Positions 6,928 through 10,736 of a DNA stretch of 10,736 nucleotides are shown here, piece by piece. This DNA comes from an uncultured Rubrivivax sp. (GTDB lineage: Bacteria; Pseudomonadota; Gammaproteobacteria; Burkholderiales; Burkholderiaceae_C). Position numbers and translations under genes: made by a program. The notes beneath the pieces are model-generated. The model was not told where the DNA came from and made no database searches. It saw only the letters and a program-made list of their open reading frames with translations. Within the stretch, counting starts at the first letter, position 1. Each line of letters opens with the position of its first letter. Location of the stretch: the NCBI GenBank assembly GCA_937975735.1, contig CALJUI010000406.1, positions 1-10,736 of the forward strand, given 5' to 3'.

Positions 6928-6945
6928 AAGCAGTCGCCGTGCCAA
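6928..6945 (-). promoter_or_regulatory. Sigma54 (-24/-12) promoter for the PEP-CTERM-like gene
   Basis: The minus strand reads TTGGCACGGCGACTGCTT. Against the known sigma54 consensus YTGGCACGRNNNTTGCW it has one mismatch (C for T in the -12 block). The invariant GG (plus 6942-6943) and GC (plus 6930-6931) are separated by exactly ten bases, as required. Transcription would begin near 6918, giving a leader of about 26 bases containing the ribosome site. Sigma54 promoters before PEP-CTERM genes are known in related bacteria with the PrsK/PrsR two-component system. Sigma54 promoters need an enhancer-binding activator, and a palindrome suited to that role lies near -114. Confidence 0.7.
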
Positions 6946-7022
6946 GGCAGGAATCTCCTGTGGCGACAACGCTCTGCGCGATGCCCGTCGCATGCGGCGC
7001 GGCAGCGTGTCGGCTGGCGCGA

Positions 7023-7040
7023 CTCGTCCGGCCGGACGAG
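7023..7040. promoter_or_regulatory. Perfect 18-bp palindrome, candidate activator site
   Basis: CTCGTCCGG is followed directly by its exact reverse complement CCGGACGAG. It lies between the 3' end of the LuxR-type gene (stop at 7055) and the PEP-CTERM-like gene, centred about 114 bp upstream of the predicted sigma54 start. That is a usual distance for an enhancer-binding protein site. Alternatives are a hairpin ending the LuxR transcript (no T-run follows on the minus strand, so not a classical terminator) or a site for the LuxR-type protein itself. Confidence 0.5.
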
Positions 7041-7054
7041 CCCATTGGCGGCAC

Positions 7055-8185
7055 TCAGCCGGCAGCCACTGGCGGCCACGCCGCGAGCAGCGCGACGAGG
7101 TCGCTCTGTCGCTCGATCTGCAGGCGCCGATAGACGGCTCTGGCGTGCGTGCGCACGGTGTTCCGGGACACCCCGAGTTGCGCAGCGCAGTCGTCGAGGC
7201 TGCTGCCGGTGCCGAGCAACTGCGCGATGCGCGCCTGCATCGGCGTCAGATCGAAGGCCTGCGCCAACATCTCTGCCGTCGGCGCGTGTCGCGGCCGCAG
7301 TTCTGGATCGATCGCGAACAGCATGGCTGCGGGCCGCCGCGCCATGAAATAGGGTTCGCCTCTGGGAATCGGCGTCGCCACGAGACCGTAGGCGCGCCGG
7401 CCCGAGGGCCGGGGCAGCGACAGCGCGCCGGACAGCTGCCCGATCGCCGCCTTGGCCAGCAGCTGCTGAAGCGCCCGATCGTCGCGCGGACGGCGGGCGT
7501 GCAGGCGGCCTTGCCGCAAGACGAGGCCATCGTCGCTGCGCAACAGGGTCTCGAAGGCCTCGTTGCCGTGCAGGACCGCGGTGTCGGCATCCAGCGCCGC
7601 GGCGGCCTGCGGGATGGCCGCCAGTGCCTCCGGCTCGAAGCGCGACACGCTGGCCTCGCCCAGCGCATGGTTGATCGCCACTGCGCGACTCAGGTGGGGC
7701 AGCAACTCGCGCAAGCGGCGAATGTCGATCTTGTCGACATGGCCGGTCCGCCGCGACCGCTGGACCGCGACATAGGCGTGGCGACCAGCCGCCTGGAACA
7801 GCGTACCGGCGATGTAGAAGCGCGCGTCGAGCTCGCGCTCGTACCACTGGTAGCAGGGATCGGCATCACCGAGCGCGCCGTCGTGGCCGTGCTGCGCGTC
7901 GAACAGCAGGGCCCCGGGGCGGAAGTTCAGCACCGCGTGCCGGAAGCGCGGACAGCGCGGCTCCATCGCCTGGATCGACTGCCAGTGCCAGCCGGGGTCG
8001 GTGTATTCGGCATTGGTGAATCCGAGCCCGCCCTGCCCCAGGCGCTCGACGTAGGCCAGCGAGGTGACGGTGGATCCCCCCATCACGCGATGCAGCGCCG
8101 ACAGCGCGCGCGGCCACCGGGCCGGTTCGAGCGAGGCCGAATAGATCTCGTTGACGACCTCCGAGAACGATGCATCGCCGAACAT
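7055..8185 (-). CDS. LuxR-type transcriptional regulator
   Basis: This 376-residue DNA-binding regulator carries a C-terminal LuxR-type helix-turn-helix at about 310-367: LTPMQARIAQLLGTG, then LDDCAAQLGVSRNTVRTHAR with the recognition helix, then VYRRLQI. The N-terminal 300 residues resemble the sensor part of Burkholderiales LuxR-type proteins that begin with a conserved EIYSASLEPARWPRALSAL-like helix. A possible PAS-like segment, AVLHGNEAFETLLRSDDGL (203-221), follows. There is no receiver domain with a phosphorylatable aspartate and no evident acyl-homoserine-lactone domain, so the signal is unknown. The ATG at 8183-8185 has CGGAG about five bases upstream. The gene is divergent from the hydratase gene, which makes that a plausible target. 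Its 3' end faces the PEP-CTERM-like gene's control region on the same strand. Confidence 0.85.
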   Translation of the reverse strand: MFGDASFSEVVNEIYSASLEPARWPRALSALHRVMGGSTVTSLAYVERLGQGGLGFTNAEYTDPGWHWQSIQAMEPRCPRFRHAVLNFRPGALLFDAQHGHDGALGDADPCYQWYERELDARFYIAGTLFQAAGRHAYVAVQRSRRTGHVDKIDIRRLRELLPHLSRAVAINHALGEASVSRFEPEALAAIPQAAAALDADTAVLHGNEAFETLLRSDDGLVLRQGRLHARRPRDDRALQQLLAKAAIGQLSGALSLPRPSGRRAYGLVATPIPRGEPYFMARRPAAMLFAIDPELRPRHAPTAEMLAQAFDLTPMQARIAQLLGTGSSLDDCAAQLGVSRNTVRTHARAVYRRLQIERQSDLVALLAAWPPVAAG

Positions 8186-8298
8186 CGCGACTCCGATGAC
8201 CCGCCGAGGACGTGTCCGTCACGACGACTCTAATGCAGACGGCCGCTTCGCCGGTACCGGTGTCTGGCACGATTGCCGTTGGCCGCCAAGGAGCATCG
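8186..8298. promoter_or_regulatory. Divergent intergenic control region
   Basis: These 113 bases separate the starts of the LuxR-type regulator and the hydratase gene, so both promoters should lie here or just inside the genes. TCTAAT at 8229-8234 on the plus strand resembles a -10 box but has no good -35. A perfect 10-bp palindrome, CCGGTACCGG, at 8251-8260 and a gapped repeat GGAC-GT-GTCC at 8208-8217 are possible operator halves. None is strong on its own. Confidence 0.35.
8288..8293 (+). promoter_or_regulatory. Ribosome binding site deciding the hydratase start
   Basis: AAGGAG lies five bases before the ATG at 8299, an ideal placement. It favours this start over the in-frame ATG at 8212, whose extra 29 residues do not look like part of the family. 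Confidence 0.8.
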
Positions 8299-9111
8299 AT
8301 GAGCTCACCCACCCACGACGCCGCCCGCCTGCTCTGGACCTGCCGCCAGTCCGGCAGCGTCATCGACGCGCTGCCCGACGGTCTGCGCCCGAAGGACACC
8401 GCCGCCGCGCACGCGATCCAGGCCGCGCTGCCCGTGGTCGCCGGGCAGCCGGTGGTCGGCTGGAAGATCGCCGCCACCAGCGCCGCGGGGCAGGCGCACA
8501 TCCAGGTCGACGGTCCGCTCGCCGGGCGCATCTTGGCCGGCTTCGTGCACCCGGTCGGCGCGACCTTGTCGCTGGCCGGCAACCGCATGCGCGTCGTCGA
8601 GCCGGAGTTCGCCTTTCGCATGGCCCGCGCGCTGCCGCCACGCGAGGCGCCCTACACCGTCGACGAGGTGCGCGCCGCGGTCGACTCGCTGCACCCGGCG
8701 TTCGAGGTGCCGGACTCGCGCTACGCCGAGTTCACGCGCGCGGGCAAGGCGCAGCTGATCGCCGACGATGCCTGCTGCGGCCGCTTCGCGTTCGGCCCGG
8801 CGGCACCGGCGACCTGGCGCGAGACCGATCTCGCGGCGCATCAAGTGCAGGCCGTCGTGACCGGCGCCGATGGCGCCGAGCGCTACCGGCGCGACGGCGA
8901 AGGCCAGGCGCTGCTCGGCGATCCGCTCGCCGCACTGACCTGGCTGGCCAACGAGCTGGCGTCGCTCGGCACCGGACTGCGCGCCGGCGACTGGGCCTGC
9001 TGCGGCACCTGCATGGTGCCGCTGCAGGTCCTGCCGGGCGACCGGGTGACGGCCGACTACGGCGCCTTCGGGCGCATCGACATCAGCCTGAGCGACCGAG
9101 CACCCGGGTGA
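8299..9111 (+). CDS. 2-keto-4-pentenoate hydratase-like protein (FAH superfamily)
   Basis: This protein of 270 residues matches the length of E. coli MhpD (269). MhpD-type enzymes add water to 2-hydroxypenta-2,4-dienoate using a divalent metal, in meta-cleavage breakdown of aromatics. The metal-binding acidic residues are visible as Glu101 and Glu103 in VVEPEFAFRMA and Glu136 in HPAFEVPDSRY. GWKIAATSAAGQ (54-65) carries the conserved lysine. The C-terminal GDWACCGTCMVPLQVLPGDRV (230-250) is the expected end of the fold, here rich in cysteine, with another CC at 159-160. No other meta-cleavage gene (dioxygenase, aldolase, acylating aldehyde dehydrogenase) is adjacent, so the true substrate may be another 2-keto acid, as for decarboxylase relatives of this fold. 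The LuxR-type regulator is divergent; the 3' end overlaps the nitroreductase gene by 29 bp. Confidence 0.85.
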   Translation: MSSPTHDAARLLWTCRQSGSVIDALPDGLRPKDTAAAHAIQAALPVVAGQPVVGWKIAATSAAGQAHIQVDGPLAGRILAGFVHPVGATLSLAGNRMRVVEPEFAFRMARALPPREAPYTVDEVRAAVDSLHPAFEVPDSRYAEFTRAGKAQLIADDACCGRFAFGPAAPATWRETDLAAHQVQAVVTGADGAERYRRDGEGQALLGDPLAALTWLANELASLGTGLRAGDWACCGTCMVPLQVLPGDRVTADYGAFGRIDISLSDRAPG

Positions 9112-9688
9112 ACGCCTCGGGCGCCGGCCGCGCCCGCCGCGCCTTCGACGCCTTGGCCACCGTGCCGATGTTGATGCAGCACACCGGCGTCTCGCCGGCC
9201 TCGAGCGCGAACAGCTCGGCCAGCCGCGGCGAGCCCATCGCGCGCCCGCTGGTCAGCCCGGCGCCGAAGCCCAGCGCCTGCGCGCCGAGCAGCATGTTCT
9301 GGATCGCGCAGCCCAGCGAGACCAGCCGCTCGGCGGCCGGGATCTCCGGCGGATCGTCGCCCAGCCTTGCCACCGCCAGCATCACCAGCGGCGCGCGCTC
9401 GGCCTTGTCGCGCGCGTCCTGCACCTCCTGCGCGGTGGCCGCGGCGTCGCGGTCGAGCAGCGCCTGGCCGAAGGCCTCGCCGAGCCGATGGCGCTCGCCC
9501 GCCGGCACGACGATGAAGCGCCAGGGCGTCAACTCACCGTGGTCCGGCGCCGCGGCCGCGAGCGCGAACAGCGCCTGCAACTGCGCCTCGTCGGGGCCCG
9601 GCGCGATCAGGCGCTTCGGCGACACGTGCCGGCGCGACAGGATCAGCGTGGCCGCGGTGGCCCAGGGCTCGGGCCAGGGCTCGGTCAT
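9083..9688 (-). CDS. YdjA-like NAD(P)H nitroreductase family protein
   Basis: This 201-residue flavin-dependent oxidoreductase of the nitroreductase fold is presumably a dimeric FMN enzyme of the cytoplasm. LILSRRHVSPKRL (15-27) carries the usual N-terminal arginine pair. APDHGELTPWRFIVVP (47-62) closely parallels the E. coli YdjA segment APDHKSMQPWHF, and AERAPLVMLAVA (97-108) and LVSLGCAIQNMLLGAQALGFG (122-142) follow in the same order as in YdjA. A BluB (dimethylbenzimidazole synthase) identity was considered because of the B12 operon, but the segments fit YdjA better. The ATG at 9686-9688 overlaps the ribE stop as ATGA, so it is probably translated from the same message. Its stop lies inside the convergent hydratase gene. 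The physiological substrate is not evident. Confidence 0.88.
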   Translation of the reverse strand: MTEPWPEPWATAATLILSRRHVSPKRLIAPGPDEAQLQALFALAAAAPDHGELTPWRFIVVPAGERHRLGEAFGQALLDRDAAATAQEVQDARDKAERAPLVMLAVARLGDDPPEIPAAERLVSLGCAIQNMLLGAQALGFGAGLTSGRAMGSPRLAELFALEAGETPVCCINIGTVAKASKARRARPAPEAFTRVLGRSG

Positions 9689-10392
9689 TTCAGCTTCGGC
9701 GCGCCGAGGTCGGCCAGCGTCTGCCCGCGATCCTGGAGCAGTTTCTCCAGCGCCGGCAGCAGCGGTCCCAGCCGTTCCTCGAGCGCATCGCGCACGGTGT
9801 CGACGACGACCTGGGTCGAACGGTCGATCTCGATGTTGAGCTTGGCGCCGACCGGCTTGGCGCCGAAGGTCGTCATGCGCAAGGTCTCGGGGATCAGCCA
9901 GACCTCGAACCAGCCGGCACCGCCGGATTCGCGCTTCGCCTCGGCCACCGTCAGGCTGGCGCCGTTGACCGCGATGTAGCCCTTCGCGAACACGTAGCGC
10001 ATCCAAGGCGCGGGCACGCCGATCCGCAGCACGCGGTTGTTCTGCGGTTCGCGAACCTCGAGCACCTCGGCCATCGTGTCGACGTGGCCGGACAGCGGGT
10101 GGCCGCCGATCTCGGCGCCGTCCTTTGCGGCGCGCTCGACGTTCACCGCATCGCCTTCGCGCAGCCCGGCCAGCGTGGTCAGCGCCAGGCTCTGCTGCAT
10201 CACGTCGAAGTCGGCGGCGTCCGCGCCGTGCAGCGCGGTGACAGTCAGGCAGACGCCGTCGACGGCGACGCTGGCGCCGATCGCCAGACCGTCGGCGAAG
10301 CCGGCCGGGAACTGCAGCCGGAAGCTGCGCAGCCCCGGCCGGTCGGTCGCGGCGGCGATGCGGGCGGTGCCCTGGACGATGCCGGTGAACAT
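9685..10392 (-). CDS. ribE: Riboflavin synthase (alpha chain)
   Basis: This 235-residue enzyme converts two molecules of 6,7-dimethyl-8-ribityllumazine into riboflavin and a pyrimidinedione, the last step of riboflavin synthesis. It starts MFTGIVQGTA, the family's invariant N-terminus. Two lumazine-binding barrels follow. The first has DGVCLTV (45-51) with the conserved cysteine at 48; the second has the parallel NGASLTV (143-149). IGGHPLSGHVD (95-105), NNRVLRI and LIPETLRMTTFGAKPVGAKLNIEID (166-190) are as in E. coli riboflavin synthase. The last 40 residues form the helical tail used for trimerisation. The start lies seven bases after the AraC-type gene's stop, and its stop overlaps the nitroreductase start. 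No FMN riboswitch can fit in the seven-base gap, so it would depend on readthrough from the upstream gene or a promoter inside it. Confidence 0.95.
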   Translation of the reverse strand: MFTGIVQGTARIAAATDRPGLRSFRLQFPAGFADGLAIGASVAVDGVCLTVTALHGADAADFDVMQQSLALTTLAGLREGDAVNVERAAKDGAEIGGHPLSGHVDTMAEVLEVREPQNNRVLRIGVPAPWMRYVFAKGYIAVNGASLTVAEAKRESGGAGWFEVWLIPETLRMTTFGAKPVGAKLNIEIDRSTQVVVDTVRDALEERLGPLLPALEKLLQDRGQTLADLGAPKLK

Positions 10393-10399
10393 GCGCCGA

Positions 10400-10736
10400 T
10401 TATCCGGCCCGCGGCGGCGGCGCCGCGGCCGGCGAGCCGAACTGCGCCCGGTAGGCCGCCGGCGTGATCGCCGTGAAGCGCTTGAAGCTGCGCGTGAAGT
10501 GCGCCTGGTCGGCGAAGCCGCTCAGGTAGCCGACCTGGGCCAGCGGCTCGCGGCTGCGCGCCAGCAGCTGCGCCGAGCGCGTCAGCCGGACCTCGGTGCA
10601 CAGGCCCGAGAAGCTCAGCCCGGCCTCGGTCAGCCGACGCTGCAGTGTGCGCGGCGCCAGCCCGAGGGCCGCGGCCAGCCGCGCGACGGTCCACGCCGCG
10701 CCGCAGTCGGCCGCCAGCGCGGCGCGCGCCGCGTCC
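10400..10736 (-). CDS. AraC-family regulator, C-terminal part (5' end outside window)
   Basis: On the minus strand an open frame enters from the window's right edge and ends at TAA (plus 10400-10402), giving 111 visible residues. They form a nearly complete AraC/XylS DNA-binding domain. First helix-turn-helix: VARLAAALGLAPRTLQRRL. Linker: EVRLTRSAQLLARSREPL. Second helix-turn-helix and signature: VGYLSGFADQAHFTRSFKRF, then TPAAYRAQFG. A proline- and alanine-rich tail of about ten residues ends the protein. The N-terminal sensing domain lies outside, so the effector is unknown. ribE begins seven bases downstream on the same strand, suggesting cotranscription. The high confidence concerns the family; the target genes are not known. 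Confidence 0.9.
   Translation of the reverse strand, partial: DAARAALAADCGAAWTVARLAAALGLAPRTLQRRLTEAGLSFSGLCTEVRLTRSAQLLARSREPLAQVGYLSGFADQAHFTRSFKRFTAITPAAYRAQFGSPAAAPPPRAG

Noticed and set aside
7023..7040. Intrinsic terminator for the LuxR-type gene
   Set aside because: The hairpin is symmetrical and GC-rich, but no T-run follows on the transcribed strand. It is kept only as an alternative.
6671..8233. Long open frame on the plus strand opposite the LuxR-type gene
   Set aside because: Low-complexity Arg/Ala/Gln-rich translation, antisense to a well-supported regulator and to the sigma54 promoter region.
8264..8280. CTGGCACGATTGCCGTT as a second sigma54 promoter before the hydratase gene
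   Set aside because: The -24 half is perfect, but at the required spacing the -12 dinucleotide is GT, not GC, and the TTGC present is three bases too close.
8212..8298. Upstream in-frame start for the hydratase gene
   Set aside because: No ribosome site precedes it, the extra residues are not family-like, and AAGGAG sits perfectly before the ATG at 8299.
9083..9688. BluB (dimethylbenzimidazole synthase) as identity of the nitroreductase
   Set aside because: Attractive because of the B12 operon, but the APDHGELTPWRF segment and the later blocks follow YdjA, and the gene is with ribE, not with B12 genes.
10393..10399. FMN riboswitch before ribE
   Set aside because: Only seven bases separate ribE from the preceding gene, and no RFN-type conserved block is visible in the neighbouring coding sequence.
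10245..10694. Minus-strand open frame spanning the AraC/ribE junction
   Set aside because: It is out of frame with both. The frame ending at 10400 gives a textbook AraC domain, and ribE fits from 10392.

Overview
The window is very GC-rich (roughly 70%) and densely coded, with many stop/start overlaps between neighbouring genes. GC content, protein families and a PEP-CTERM-type surface protein behind a sigma54-like promoter suggest a betaproteobacterium, most plausibly a Burkholderiales member of the Rubrivivax/Leptothrix/Methylibium kind. That placement is inference from style; no rRNA or other marker gene is present.

Left part (1-5275). The 3' end of an MFS transporter gene (plus strand) converges on a complete vitamin B12 uptake operon on the minus strand: a cobalamin riboswitch leader (about 5021-5230), then btuB (TonB-dependent outer membrane receptor), btuC (permease), btuD (ATPase) and btuF (periplasmic binding protein). 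The last three junctions are 2 nt apart or ATGA overlaps, so one B12-sensing leader probably controls the whole outer-membrane-to-cytoplasm route.

Middle part (5276-8298). A crotonase-fold gene diverges from the B12 operon, and its start nearly abuts the operon promoter. It has only one of the two classical hydratase glutamates. It converges on a gene for a secreted protein with a PEP-CTERM-like tail. Upstream of that gene is a near-consensus sigma54 (-24/-12) promoter, and about 114 bp further upstream is a perfect 18-bp palindrome, placed as an activator site would be. Next comes a LuxR-type regulator (minus strand), divergent from the following gene.

Right part (8299-10736). A 2-keto-4-pentenoate-hydratase-like gene (plus strand) overlaps convergently with a minus-strand cluster. 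In transcription order that cluster is the 3' end of an AraC-family regulator gene, riboflavin synthase (ribE) and a YdjA-like flavin nitroreductase. The spacing is 7 bp and then an ATGA overlap, so a flavin biosynthesis gene is probably coexpressed with a likely flavin-dependent enzyme.

No tRNA, rRNA, CRISPR array, insertion sequence or phage gene was seen. Most of the content is known families. The least explained part is the PEP-CTERM-like gene with its upstream control region; I did not find a clearly new multi-gene system.
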